Positions 16,052 to 24,562 of a DNA stretch of 64,000 bases are shown piece by piece. The position numbers and the translations under genes were made by a program. How positions within the stretch are numbered: position 1 is the stretch's first letter; each line of letters begins with the position of its first letter. The notes beneath the pieces were generated by a model. The model was not told the origin of the DNA and did not search any database. It worked only from the letters and a program-made list of their open reading frames with translations. This DNA comes from Pseudomonadota bacterium (GTDB lineage Bacteria; Pseudomonadota; Alphaproteobacteria; Sphingomonadales; Sphingomonadaceae), in contig JAFAFE010000001.1 in NCBI GenBank assembly GCA_023423655.1, positions 124,001 through 188,000 of the forward strand, read 5' to 3'.

Positions 16052-16530
16052 AGATGAAGTCTGTTGCCCTCACGTCATTGCTGGCCGCAAGCCTGCTGGC
16101 CGGATGCAATGTATCGCCAACGTCCGACGCTGCGCCCGATGCGGACCATAGCGCACATAAGAGTGAAGCCCCCGCCACCGACTCTGCCACGCTCAACGAA
16201 TCGCAGCGCGCTTACGAGGCGGTGAATGTCGAGATGCACAAGGGCATGGCCGCGATTGATGCGGACCCCGATGTCGCGTTCATGGAAGGCATGATCGCGC
16301 ATCATAAGGGCGCAGTCGCCATGTCCGAAGTCGCGCTCAAATATGGCAAGGATGCCAAGGTGCGCGATCTGGCCAACCGTATCATCAAGGCGCAGGCCGG
16401 TGAGATTGCGGAGATGGAAGCTTGGCTTAAGGAAAAGGGCAAGAGCGGTGCGGATACTGCGCCAGTTGCGGGTGCTGCGGCGGCAGAGCCTGCGATGACG
16501 CAAGGCCATGATGCCCATGCGGGGCATTGA
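16048..16530 (+). CDS. DUF305 lipoprotein (possible copper-related)
   Basis: A 160-residue exported lipoprotein: MKMKSVALTSLLAASLLAGC, with lipobox LLAGC. The DUF305 domain (about residues 50-130) shows FMEGMIAHHKGAVAMSEVAL and IIKAQAGEIAEMEAWLKEKG. The histidine/methionine pairs characteristic of the family are present, which in some members (CopM) bind copper in the periplasm. Extra histidines lie at both ends (DADHSAHK, GHDAHAGH). It overlaps thrS by four bases. Co-transcription with a synthetase gene is odd but the overlap is clear. A metal-binding role is family-based inference. Confidence 0.88.
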   Translation: MKMKSVALTSLLAASLLAGCNVSPTSDAAPDADHSAHKSEAPATDSATLNESQRAYEAVNVEMHKGMAAIDADPDVAFMEGMIAHHKGAVAMSEVALKYGKDAKVRDLANRIIKAQAGEIAEMEAWLKEKGKSGADTAPVAGAAAAEPAMTQGHDAHAGH

Positions 16531-16566
16531 TATTGGGCGAGGGTTAAGCTTCGGAGCTTGATTGGG

Positions 16567-16859
16567 TTCTCGCAGAGGCCGCAGAGAACGCAGCGATTTT
16601 CGGACCTTTGGCCCATTCTTCGAGAGGCTGTGCGTAGAAAATATTCTCGCGGAGGCGCGAAGACGCGGAGTTAGTCGGGCGCTGGCGTCGACTAGGACGC
16701 GGTAGAGGTGCGGAAAATTTCGTAAGTTCCGGTATTTTCTATCCCGTTCCGGCATTTTCCAACACCGTTCGCCCTGAGTAGCAGCGAAGCTGCGTATCGA
16801 AGGGTCTGGAGGCAATCCGGTGCTTAGATACGGCCTTCGGCCTACTCAGCACGAACGGT
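16567..16859. repeat. Intergenic repeats, families F (16567-16670) and E (16765-16859)
   Basis: Family F consists of imperfect repeats of the CGCAGAG/GACGCGGAG type (GCAGAGGCCGCAGAGAACGC, GGCGCGAAGACGCGGAG). Family E is an inverted repeat starting CCGTTCGCCCTGAGTAG, with TATCGAAGGG, and returning as TAGATACGGCCTTCGGCCTA then CTCAGCACGAACGG. The same two families occur together at 31690-31922, in mirrored order. The gap 16531-16890 between convergent genes holds nothing else. Confidence 0.75.
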
Positions 16860-16890
16860 GTGGAAAATATTCATCTATCCGATTCCAGGC

Positions 16891-17580
16891 TTATTTCGGG
16901 ATGGTCACACTCACCCGGCGGTTTTTGGCGCGGCCGTCGGGGTCGTCGCTGCCGTCGGATTTGCTGTTGGGGGCTACGGGATCGGCTTCGCCTTTGCCGA
17001 CAATGTCGAGGCGGGCTGCATCGACGCCTTTGCCGGTGAGCCAATCGGCGACAGCCTGCGCGCGTTTTTGTGACAGGATGCGGTTATAATCATCCTCGCC
17101 CTTGGCGTCGGTATAGCCGGTGACGATAATTTTGCCGCTGCCGCCTGCCTGCACATAGGTGAGCAATTTCTGCATCGGCGCGTCGGCGGACGGGGCGAGC
17201 GCGAATTTGTCAAATTCGAACAGGACATCGGCGGGCAGGTCGACAATGGTTGCGGTCTCGGTCACGCGCACCGACAGTTCGGTGACAGCGCCGGTAAGGT
17301 TGCTGACATTGCCCTTAAGTGCCTCCCCGCGCGCCGTCACAGCAGATACTGTGCCGGTTGCCGAAGAGGCAGATGCCGTCGCCGCCGACCCCTGCCCGTC
17401 AGACGCGGCGTTTTGCGTGCTATCGGCGACGGCAGACCCTGTCTTGTCAGATGCCTCGTCAGGGGCAGGCGAGCAAGCGGCGAGGGCCCACAAGGCAGGA
17501 GCGCAAAGGGCAAACATTATGCCCCCTTTCGCTGCGCCCCGCCCTGCCAAGCCGCGATGCTGCGTGTGCGCCCTGCTCAT
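16891..17580 (-). CDS. OmpA-family peptidoglycan-associated lipoprotein
   Basis: A 229-residue envelope protein. The hydrophobic stretch FALCAPALWALAAC, ending in a lipobox, suggests lipidation. A Ser/Ala/Thr-rich linker follows. The C-terminal OmpA domain (about residues 120-229) contains DVLFEFDKFALAP, IIVTGYTDAKGEDDYNRILS and RAQAVADWL. These include the aspartate and arginine that bind diaminopimelate of peptidoglycan. The start at 17580 overlaps the stop of the upstream lipoprotein gene (ATGA). A second ATG at 17517 with a GGGGG upstream would give a shorter signal. It probably anchors the outer membrane to the wall. Confidence 0.88.
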   Translation of the reverse strand: MSRAHTQHRGLAGRGAAKGGIMFALCAPALWALAACSPAPDEASDKTGSAVADSTQNAASDGQGSAATASASSATGTVSAVTARGEALKGNVSNLTGAVTELSVRVTETATIVDLPADVLFEFDKFALAPSADAPMQKLLTYVQAGGSGKIIVTGYTDAKGEDDYNRILSQKRAQAVADWLTGKGVDAARLDIVGKGEADPVAPNSKSDGSDDPDGRAKNRRVSVTIPK

Positions 17581-18134
17581 CGCGTAACCGGAACCCCGTC
17601 AAACGGCGCGACGCCGGGGAGGTTGATCGACACCGTCTTGCTGGTCGCAGGCGGCGCCGGGAATTTGAACCAGAAAATGGAAGTGCTGCCCTGTAAAACA
17701 TTCTCTCCGACTCTCGTGCTGGTGAACATAGGCGAAGCGAGATATTTACCTTCATTATCCTTCAAAATACTATAGCGTTGCGCGGTCGCATCATCGATCA
17801 GATTGATTTGGCTCGCGACCATATTGACCATTTTGCTGTCATCCGTCGGCGCTTTAACGCTCAATTGGACGGTCAGCACATCGCCGGTTACCGCCACCTT
17901 GTTCAAATCGACCACCACACCATCCGATCCCGGCTGGGTCTGGATCACCGTTTGGGCGACCGGTTCCGTTTTTTGTTCAACCGCTATCGTCGATTGGGTG
18001 GGGGTTTCGGCAGGGGGTGTTGCGCTCGATGTGGTGGTTGAACCGGTGTCGGCCTTATCATCCTTGACCTGACAAGCGGCCAATGCGGGAATGGCCAACA
18101 GGCTTGCCACAGCAACCTTTACGGTAGGACGCAT
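17577..18134 (-). CDS. Predicted lipoprotein of unknown function
   Basis: A 185-residue lipoprotein (MRPTVKVAVASLLAIPALAA followed by C; lipobox ALAAC). It has a low-complexity Thr/Pro linker (TGSTTTSSATPPAETPTQST) and a strand-rich domain of about 110 residues, VVVDLNKVAVTGDVLTVQLS to TVSINLPGVAPFDGVPVTR. That domain looks immunoglobulin-like (DUF4352-like in shape), although I cannot place it in a family. GAGGGAG lies eight bases before the ATG at 18134. It is translationally coupled to the OmpA-domain lipoprotein, so the pair probably acts together at the outer membrane. Divergent from infC. Confidence 0.75.
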   Translation of the reverse strand: MRPTVKVAVASLLAIPALAACQVKDDKADTGSTTTSSATPPAETPTQSTIAVEQKTEPVAQTVIQTQPGSDGVVVDLNKVAVTGDVLTVQLSVKAPTDDSKMVNMVASQINLIDDATAQRYSILKDNEGKYLASPMFTSTRVGENVLQGSTSIFWFKFPAPPATSKTVSINLPGVAPFDGVPVTR

Positions 18135-18298
18135 ATACAAAACTCCCTCTCTCTAAATGCTTAGCTACAAACCCGACTGTTGCCGAAAAGTTTCGTTATG
18201 TCAAAAAAACGGCGGATACCCGTCACTCTCTCTTTTCATCGGGCGGCATAATCGTTACATAGGGCTATCCGTCTGTAACAATTTCAGGAGATACTGCT

Positions 18299-18847
18299 AT
18301 ACGTCCGCCCATGACTTCCCGCCGTCCGCTGGCCCCGCCGCCCAAGTCCGGACCGCGCTATAATGAATTTATTTCCTCGCCCAAGGTCCGCGTAATCGAC
18401 GATCAGGGCGAAAATCTGGGCGTTATGTTCACGGCAGAAGCGATTGAACAGGCCGCCGATCTGGGGCTTGATCTGGTCGAAGTATCTCCCAATGCCGACC
18501 CGCCGGTCGCGAAATTCCTCGACGTCGGCAAATATAAATATGAAGCGCAGAAAAAAGCCAATCTCGCGCGCAAGACCCAGAAGACGCAGGAAATCAAAGA
18601 GATTAAAATGCGTCCCAACATCGACGATCATGATTATGAAACGAAGATGAAGGCGGTCGCGAAATTCATCGGCGAAGGCGACAAGGTCAAGATGACCCTG
18701 CGGTTCCGTGGCCGCGAGCTGGCGCACCAGCAACTCGGCATGGCGCTGCTCCAGCGCGTTGCCGAAGACACGGGGGAAATCGCCAAGGTCGAAGCCTATC
18801 CGCGCATGGAAGGCCGCCAGATGCTGATGGTGCTGTCGCCCAAATAA
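18299..18847 (+). CDS. infC: Translation initiation factor IF-3 (AUA start codon)
   Basis: IF-3 binds the 30S subunit, rejects wrong start codons and prevents premature joining of 50S. The 182-residue product contains the IF-3 N domain (PRYNEFISSPKVRVIDDQGE, ENLGVMFTAEAIEQAADLGL) and C domain (MRPNIDDHDYETKMKAVAKF, TLRFRGRELAHQQLG). The first ATG (18311) has no Shine-Dalgarno sequence at a workable distance. AGGAG is placed eight bases before an in-frame ATA at 18299 (coding I-R-P-P-M-T-S). infC genes commonly use AUU, AUC or AUA starts, so that IF-3 represses its own translation; that is the reading adopted here. A terminator follows at 18905. Confidence 0.92.
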   Translation: MRPPMTSRRPLAPPPKSGPRYNEFISSPKVRVIDDQGENLGVMFTAEAIEQAADLGLDLVEVSPNADPPVAKFLDVGKYKYEAQKKANLARKTQKTQEIKEIKMRPNIDDHDYETKMKAVAKFIGEGDKVKMTLRFRGRELAHQQLGMALLQRVAEDTGEIAKVEAYPRMEGRQMLMVLSPK

Positions 18848-18904
18848 GCATGGGGATAAAAGTGGCGGGCTTTGGGCCGTCGCATAAGGAAGACACATGA
18901 GAAA

Positions 18905-18929
18905 GGGGCTGTTTTACGGCCCCTTTTTT
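18905..18929 (+). terminator. Intrinsic terminator after infC
   Basis: GGGGC-N9-GCCCC followed by TTTTTT, 57 bases after the infC stop. It separates infC from the rest of the usual infC-rpmI-rplT cluster, which lies elsewhere in this window. The space 18930-19095 before the DUF4129 operon holds its promoter; no motif stands out. Confidence 0.85.
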
Positions 18930-19095
18930 GTACGCGGGGTGTGTGGACGTGCGCTGTGTAAGGAACGCCTAAGCCTTGTCCGCGCGCGCTCCGTTCCGCC
19001 GGACAATGGAGCAAAAGCAAGGCTTGCCAAACCGTAAAAGCGGGTTACACCAACAGGCTCCGGCAGATGTCTGATATGGGAGCGACTTCATCGTT

Positions 19096-19929
19096 ATGAC
19101 GAGCGTAAGCTCAGCCCCCGCCATTGCTGTGGCCCCCGCGCCGCCGCCTGCCCCCCCGACTCCGCCGTCGACTCCTGTTGTAACACCCGGCACCCTGCCG
19201 GACAGTGTAGTGCCGGACGGTGCCGTCGCGGATACCGCCGCGCAAGGCGATTGGGTTGCGGCCCAATATGATCCCGCCCAGTTCGATCAGGCCTATAATA
19301 AGGTGCGCGGCATGGGGCAGATCCAATATGATTTTCCCAGCATCAAACCGCCCGACCCGCCGCCCGAATGGCTCGCCAAACTTTTCGAATTTCTGGGTGG
19401 GGCGAGCAGCGGTATCCGCTATTTCATCTATGCGCTCGCGGCCTTGCTGCTGCTTTATATTCTCTATCGCATTTTTCCCGCTTTCCGCATCTGGGTGGAC
19501 CAGAAGCTTGTCCGCACCACCCCCGATACGGAAGCCGATGCGTGGCAACCCGAAATCAACCGCGCGCGCGCCCTGCTCGAAGAGGCCGAAGCCTTGGCGG
19601 CCGAGGGCTATTATGCCGAAGCGGTGCATTTGCTATTGTGGCGTAGCATCGGGATTATCGGAACCCGCCTGCCCAAATTGCTGAAACCTTCGCTCACCGC
19701 GCGCGATATTGCCCGTGCGCCGGAATTGCCCGACGACGCCCGCGCCGCTTTTGCGACTATTGCCGATGTGGTCGAATTGAGCCTGTTCGGCCGCCGTCCG
19801 GTCGACCGTGAAGGCTGGGAGCGGTGCCGCGATGCCTATAGCCGTTTTGCCCAGCGCGAAAATTGGACCAAGCCCAAGGGCGGACGCGCGGACGATAGCG
19901 GCCTTGCTACAGCGGAGCTTCCGGCATGA
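19096..19929 (+). CDS. DUF4129 domain membrane protein
   Basis: First gene of a six-gene operon. The 277-residue protein starts with a Pro/Ala-rich segment (APAPPPAPPTPPSTPVVTP). Around residues 110-133 it has one membrane helix (IRYFIYALAALLLLYILYRI). A cytoplasmic DUF4129 domain follows with ALLEEAEALAAEGYYAEAVH, LLLWRSIGIIG and LTARDIARAPELP, the family's most conserved positions. The domain occurs in operons with MoxR ATPases and, elsewhere, with transglutaminase-like proteins; its activity is unknown. The stop overlaps the DUF4350 start by ATGA. Confidence 0.88.
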   Translation: MTSVSSAPAIAVAPAPPPAPPTPPSTPVVTPGTLPDSVVPDGAVADTAAQGDWVAAQYDPAQFDQAYNKVRGMGQIQYDFPSIKPPDPPPEWLAKLFEFLGGASSGIRYFIYALAALLLLYILYRIFPAFRIWVDQKLVRTTPDTEADAWQPEINRARALLEEAEALAAEGYYAEAVHLLLWRSIGIIGTRLPKLLKPSLTARDIARAPELPDDARAAFATIADVVELSLFGRRPVDREGWERCRDAYSRFAQRENWTKPKGGRADDSGLATAELPA

Positions 19930-21194
19930 CGGCGGTAAGCCGCGCGGGTGCGTCGGCCCCCACGTCCGCTGGCGGCGCGTTCGACCCGCGCATCATCCTT
20001 GCGGTGATTGTCGCGGGCGCCTTGTCGATTGCGGCCTATACCTTCCTGTCGGCTTATTCGCCCCAGCTTTCGAGCGGCAATAATGGCGGGGCGCACGCAT
20101 TGTCGAACAGCGCGACAGGCTTTTCCGCCCTCGTTGCGCTCGCCAAGGAAAGCGGCATGGCGAGCAGCGTCTATCGCGATGAAGACGATTCAGGCGAAGG
20201 CGCGCTGCTGGTGCTGACCCCCGAATTGGGCACCGAGGCCGATGCGGTCAAAAAACAGATAGCAGCCCATCAGGCCAATGGCCCGACGCTTATCATCCTC
20301 CCCAAATGGCTGGTACAAAAACATCCGGTGCGTCCCGGCTGGGTGCAGCGGTTGGGCGACACGCCCTTCATGCTTTCGAACGAGATTTCCGAGGAATATT
20401 GGGGCGTAAAAATGTCGGCCAAGCGCGTGGCGGGCGCGGCCAAGACTGCACAGCCGGTTGCGACCAGCTTTGATGATGGCAGCGCGCCGGTCCACCTCAC
20501 CTTGCCGCCCGATTATATCGCGATTGATTGCGCGGCGTGCGAGGACGGGCTGCGCCTGGCAGACGGCAAATATCTGGTCGCGACAAGCTGGCCCGACTAT
20601 CCGGTGTTCATTCTGGCCGAGCCGGATTTGCTCAACAATTACGGCCTGCGCGACAAGGCGCGCGGCAAGGCGGCGATGGAATTATTGTCGCGCATTGCAA
20701 GCTATGGCGATGCGGACCGGGTGGCGTTCGACGTCACTTTGAACGGGTTCGGCAAGAAAAAGTCGATCCTGCGTTTCCTGTTCGAACCGCCTTTTCTCGC
20801 CGTCACCCTCTGCCTGGTGCTGGCCGCAATCCTTGCAGGCTGGCAGGCGTTTAACCGCTTTGGCCCGCCAGCGCGGCGCGCGCGAGAAATTGCGCTCGGC
20901 AAAAATGCGCTGATCGCCAATGGCGCGGAATTGATGAAGCAGGCGGGCAAGGACCATCATGGCGCGGGCGTCTATGCGCGCCATGTGCGCGACCAATTGG
21001 CCAGCACGCTTAAAGCGCCGTCGGGGCTGGAAGATGAGGCGCTCAATCGCTGGCTCGACCGCTTCACGCCAACCAACATGAAAAGTTTTTCGCAACTGAT
21101 GCACGAAATGACCGGCGCACCGGACGCGGGCGAAATGGTAAAAATTGGCCGGGAAATGAGCCGGTGGAGAAAGGGTGTATTGCGTGAGCATTGA
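19926..21194 (+). CDS. DUF4350 domain membrane protein
   Basis: Second gene of the MoxR operon, 422 residues. An N-terminal membrane helix (IILAVIVAGALSIAAYTFLS) is followed by an extracytoplasmic DUF4350 domain. This has a GATase/ABC-auxiliary-like flavour: ALSNSATGFSALVALAKESG, LLVLTPELGTEADAVKKQIA. A second helix lies near residue 295 (FLAVTLCLVLAAILAGWQAF), and then a cytoplasmic helical tail (GVYARHVRDQLASTL). The function is unknown in all homologues. It overlaps both neighbours by a few bases, so the operon is very tightly packed. Confidence 0.87.
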   Translation: MTAVSRAGASAPTSAGGAFDPRIILAVIVAGALSIAAYTFLSAYSPQLSSGNNGGAHALSNSATGFSALVALAKESGMASSVYRDEDDSGEGALLVLTPELGTEADAVKKQIAAHQANGPTLIILPKWLVQKHPVRPGWVQRLGDTPFMLSNEISEEYWGVKMSAKRVAGAAKTAQPVATSFDDGSAPVHLTLPPDYIAIDCAACEDGLRLADGKYLVATSWPDYPVFILAEPDLLNNYGLRDKARGKAAMELLSRIASYGDADRVAFDVTLNGFGKKKSILRFLFEPPFLAVTLCLVLAAILAGWQAFNRFGPPARRAREIALGKNALIANGAELMKQAGKDHHGAGVYARHVRDQLASTLKAPSGLEDEALNRWLDRFTPTNMKSFSQLMHEMTGAPDAGEMVKIGREMSRWRKGVLREH

Positions 21195-22140
21195 AGCGGT
21201 AAAAACATTGGGCAGCACGATCATTGCCGAAGTCGGCAAGGCGGTCGTCGGACAGGAAGATAGCGTTGAAAAGCTGGTCATCGCGCTGTTTGCGGGCGGC
21301 CATGTGCTGCTCGAAGGCCCGCCGGGGACTGCCAAGACGTTGATGGCGCAAAGCTTTGCCCGCGCGCTCAATCTCGATTTCGGGCGCATCCAGTTCACCC
21401 CCGATCTGATGCCGGGCGACATATTGGGCGCGAATCTGTTCAACTTCCAGACCTCCAGTTTCACGCTCACCAAAGGGCCGATTTTCTGCGAATTGCTGCT
21501 CGCCGACGAAATCAACCGCACCCCGCCCAAGACACAGGCCGCCTTGCTGCAAGCGATGCAGGAGCGCGAAATCACCATTGATGGCGACACTTATGGCCTG
21601 TCACCGCGCTTCACCGTGGTTGCCACGCAAAACCCCATCGAACAGCAAGGCGTCTATCCGCTTCCCGAAGCGCAGCTTGACCGTTTCCTGTTCAAACTCG
21701 CTATCGGTTATCCCGATGCGGCGGAAGAAAAGCGCATTGTCGCCGCGCATGGCGGGCTATTCACCAAGATTGACGCGACCAGCTTCGGGGTCGAGCCGGT
21801 GACCGATGCCGAAGGCATTGCCGCTGCGATCGAGACCGTGTCCAAGGTCACGCTGGTCGATGAAATTGTCGGCTATATCGTCGATATTGTGCGCGCGACC
21901 CGCGAAAGCCCCGACCTTGAAAGCGGTGCAAGCCCGCGGGCAGCAAGCTTGCTCGCCCGCGCCGCCTGCGCCCGCGCGGCGCTGCATGGACGCGATTATA
22001 CCATCCCCGATGATGTGAAATTGCTCGCGCCGTCGGTGCTGCGCCACCGCATGATCCTGTCCCCCAGCGCCGAAATTGACGGGCGGCAGATGGATGCGAT
22101 TGTCGATAATCTGGTCGAAAAGGTCGAGGCCCCGCGGTGA
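21184..22140 (+). CDS. MoxR-family AAA+ ATPase
   Basis: A 318-residue AAA+ ATPase of the MoxR group, chaperone-like ATPases that act on metal-cofactor enzymes or membrane complexes. Walker A is GPPGTAKTLMAQSFA. Walker B is LLLADEINRTPPKTQAALLQ, with the MoxR-specific QAMQE following. Sensor 1 is ATQNPIEQQGVYPLPEAQLD. A C-terminal AAA lid follows. I use the GTG at 21184 because the N-terminus SIEAVK aligns with the family; a GTG at 21175 with a closer GGAG is also possible. The start lies inside the DUF4350 3' end, and its own stop overlaps the DUF58 start. Confidence 0.93.
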   Translation: MSIEAVKTLGSTIIAEVGKAVVGQEDSVEKLVIALFAGGHVLLEGPPGTAKTLMAQSFARALNLDFGRIQFTPDLMPGDILGANLFNFQTSSFTLTKGPIFCELLLADEINRTPPKTQAALLQAMQEREITIDGDTYGLSPRFTVVATQNPIEQQGVYPLPEAQLDRFLFKLAIGYPDAAEEKRIVAAHGGLFTKIDATSFGVEPVTDAEGIAAAIETVSKVTLVDEIVGYIVDIVRATRESPDLESGASPRAASLLARAACARAALHGRDYTIPDDVKLLAPSVLRHRMILSPSAEIDGRQMDAIVDNLVEKVEAPR

Positions 22141-23507
22141 TTTACCCCACCGCCCGTCCTATCATGCTTGTTGCCGCAGGGGCGCCGGTTGCCCTTGTCG
22201 CCGGTCTGCTGCGTCCCGAATTATGGATAGTGGCGCTCGGCTGGATGATGTTTGTCGCGTTGCTGGTGGCGATTGATGCGTTGACCGGCGCGATCCCCGA
22301 TCAGGCCGACCTTACCGTGCGTGTGCCGCGCTCGGCGGGAGTCGGACAGGCCTTTACGCTGGATGTCGCCGCCCGACATCCCAAAGCGGCGCTCCCCGCC
22401 GATACCCATGTCGCTATCGCGCTCGACCAGCGCCTTCAGGCCGATGGCCGGGTCGAAGCCCTGCTTGGTCCTGTTGATAGCGCCGGGGGCAATGATGGTG
22501 ACGGGGACAATGGTGGCGACGGGGAAAGCGACGGCGAACGCCATGCGCACTTTTCACTGCTCGGCGACCGGCGCGGGGTTGCAAAGATAGAATCGGGCTG
22601 GCTGCGTTGGCGCGGCAATTTGGGGATGGTGTGGAAACAGGCTTTTTTCCCGATCAACCGCGATGTCGCGATCACGCCGTCCACCCATGCGGTGCATCAG
22701 GACGGCATCCGGCTTTTTATGCGCGATGCGATCTTCGGCACGCTCGCCCAGTTGCGCGCCGGGGAAGGCAGCGAATTTGACCGGCTTAAGGAGTATCAGC
22801 CCGGCATGGACCGGCGCGCGATTGATTGGAAACAATCGGCGCGGCACAATAGCCTGCTGGCCAAGGAATTCCGCACCGAACGCAATAACCGCATCGTGCT
22901 GGCAATCGACAGCGGGCGGACGATGTGCGAGCCGGTCGATGGCATTCCCAAGGTTGACCGCGCGGTGTCGGCGGCGCTGCTCACCGCCTTTATCGGCCTC
23001 AAATCCAATGACCGCATCAGCCTGTTCAGCTTTGCCGGAAAGCCCCAGGTGGCCAGCGGCATTTATTCCAACACCCGCGATTTCGGCGCGCTGCAACGCG
23101 CCGCCGCACGGATTGATTATCATTTTGAAGAGACCAATTATACGCTGGGGCTGACGACGCTTGGCGCATCGCTCGACCATCGCTCGCTCATCATCCTGTT
23201 CACCGAATTTACCGATCCGACCAGCGCCGAGCTGATGCTCAAATCGGCAGGCCGACTGGTCAACCGCCATGTCATTTTGTGCATGGTGATGACCGACAAG
23301 GAACTGGATGCGGAGATCGCGCGCGCGCCCGAAAGTCCCGGCGATATTACCCGCGCCAATATGGCCGCCGAAATGCAGCGCGACCGCAAAATCACCATTT
23401 CGCGGTTGCGGCGCATGGGCGTCCATGTGGTGGAAGCGCCGCATGATGCGATGAACGCCAAGCTGGTCGATGCCTATCTTACCATCAAGCGGAGGAACCT
23501 GATTTGA
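22137..23507 (+). CDS. DUF58 domain protein (vWA-like partner of MoxR)
   Basis: A 456-residue protein. Two N-terminal membrane helices (IMLVAAGAPVALVAGLL, LWIVALGWMMFVALLVA) are followed by a beta-rich part. The DUF58 block GSEFDRLKEYQPGMDRRAID continues as WKQSARHNSLLAKEF, and then a von Willebrand A-like domain. The metal-ion (MIDAS) site is altered: LAIDSGRTM has D-x-G-x-T instead of D-x-S-x-S. A glycine/asparagine/aspartate-rich insert lies at residues 115-140 (GGNDGDGDNGGDGESDGE). The start is a GTG overlapping moxR. Such proteins are thought to be adaptors or substrates of MoxR ATPases. Confidence 0.92.
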   Translation: MIYPTARPIMLVAAGAPVALVAGLLRPELWIVALGWMMFVALLVAIDALTGAIPDQADLTVRVPRSAGVGQAFTLDVAARHPKAALPADTHVAIALDQRLQADGRVEALLGPVDSAGGNDGDGDNGGDGESDGERHAHFSLLGDRRGVAKIESGWLRWRGNLGMVWKQAFFPINRDVAITPSTHAVHQDGIRLFMRDAIFGTLAQLRAGEGSEFDRLKEYQPGMDRRAIDWKQSARHNSLLAKEFRTERNNRIVLAIDSGRTMCEPVDGIPKVDRAVSAALLTAFIGLKSNDRISLFSFAGKPQVASGIYSNTRDFGALQRAAARIDYHFEETNYTLGLTTLGASLDHRSLIILFTEFTDPTSAELMLKSAGRLVNRHVILCMVMTDKELDAEIARAPESPGDITRANMAAEMQRDRKITISRLRRMGVHVVEAPHDAMNAKLVDAYLTIKRRNLI

Positions 23508-24562
23508 GCGACAGCCGCACCGCCGATCTCAGCTTTTCGACCGCCCGTTTCCGCGAGGAGCGCGAGGCCGACTGGGAAGAATTTGACCGGCTGCTCACAC
23601 GGCTGGAAAAAGGGTCGGCGCGCTCGTTGACCGACGAAGAATTGCTGCGCCTCCCCGCGCTCTATCGCGCGACCTTGTCGTCACTGTCGATTGCACGCGC
23701 GACCAGCCTTGACCGCGCGATGCTCGATTATCTCGAAGGCCTGTCGCTGCGCGGTTATTTCCTGCTTTATGGCGTGCGCGAATCGACCAGCGCGCGCATC
23801 GGCAAATTTTTCCGCGAAGATTGGCCGCGCGCGGTGCGGGGCTTGTGGAAAGAGGTGCTGGTCTCGTTCGGTGTGATGCTGCTCGCGGTGCTGGCGGGCT
23901 ATTGGCTGGTGAGCGCGGACCCGCAATGGTATCATGTGCTGATGTCCGAGGATATGGCGCAAGGCCGCACGCCCGAAGCCTCGCGCGCAGAACTGGCCGA
24001 TACGCTCAAGGCCGAAGCGCAATCGGGCCTCGAGATTTTCGCGACCATGTTGTTCACCCATAATAGCCAGGTGTCGATCATGGCGTTTGCGCTCGGCTTT
24101 GCCTTTGGCATCCCGACGCTGGTGCTGCTTTTTTATAACGGCATCACGTTGGGAGCGATGATTGCGGTGTTTGTGCGGGCCGGATTTGGCGTGGAATTTG
24201 GCGGCTGGTTGTCGATCCACGGCACGACCGAATTTTTCGCGATAGTGCTGGCGGGCGCAGCGGGGTTGCGGATCGGCACCGCCGTCGCCTTCCCCGGCGC
24301 ACATGACCGGCTCCACGCCGCATCGGTGGCGGGGCGCAGTTCGGCCACAGTGATGATCGGGGTGGTCATCATGCTGCTTTGCGCAGGATTGCTCGAAGGG
24401 TTCGGGCGGCAATTAGTCGGGTCGACGGGGTTGCGTTATGCGATTGGCGGGATGATGCTGTTTTTCTGGCTCACTTATTTCTATTTGCCGCGCGGGCGCA
24501 AAAATCCTGCAGACGCGTGCGCCGATAAACGGCCACAGCTTTTGCCCGGAGGGGCGACCTGA
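23504..24562 (+). CDS. SpoIIM-like stage II sporulation protein M family membrane protein
   Basis: A 352-residue integral membrane protein of the SpoIIM/DUF95 family. The N-terminal 100 residues are soluble and helical (REEREADWEEFDRLLTRLEK). About six membrane helices follow, including VSFGVMLLAVLAGYWLVSA, VSIMAFALGFAFGIPTLVLL and VMIGVVIMLLCAGLLEGFG. The family signature FFAIVLAGAAGLRIG comes after IHGTTE. In sporulating Firmicutes SpoIIM works in engulfment. Non-sporulating proteobacteria carry it only in MoxR operons, role unknown. The start is a TTG at 23504 with GGAGG well placed, overlapping the DUF58 stop. Confidence 0.9.
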   Translation: MSDSRTADLSFSTARFREEREADWEEFDRLLTRLEKGSARSLTDEELLRLPALYRATLSSLSIARATSLDRAMLDYLEGLSLRGYFLLYGVRESTSARIGKFFREDWPRAVRGLWKEVLVSFGVMLLAVLAGYWLVSADPQWYHVLMSEDMAQGRTPEASRAELADTLKAEAQSGLEIFATMLFTHNSQVSIMAFALGFAFGIPTLVLLFYNGITLGAMIAVFVRAGFGVEFGGWLSIHGTTEFFAIVLAGAAGLRIGTAVAFPGAHDRLHAASVAGRSSATVMIGVVIMLLCAGLLEGFGRQLVGSTGLRYAIGGMMLFFWLTYFYLPRGRKNPADACADKRPQLLPGGAT

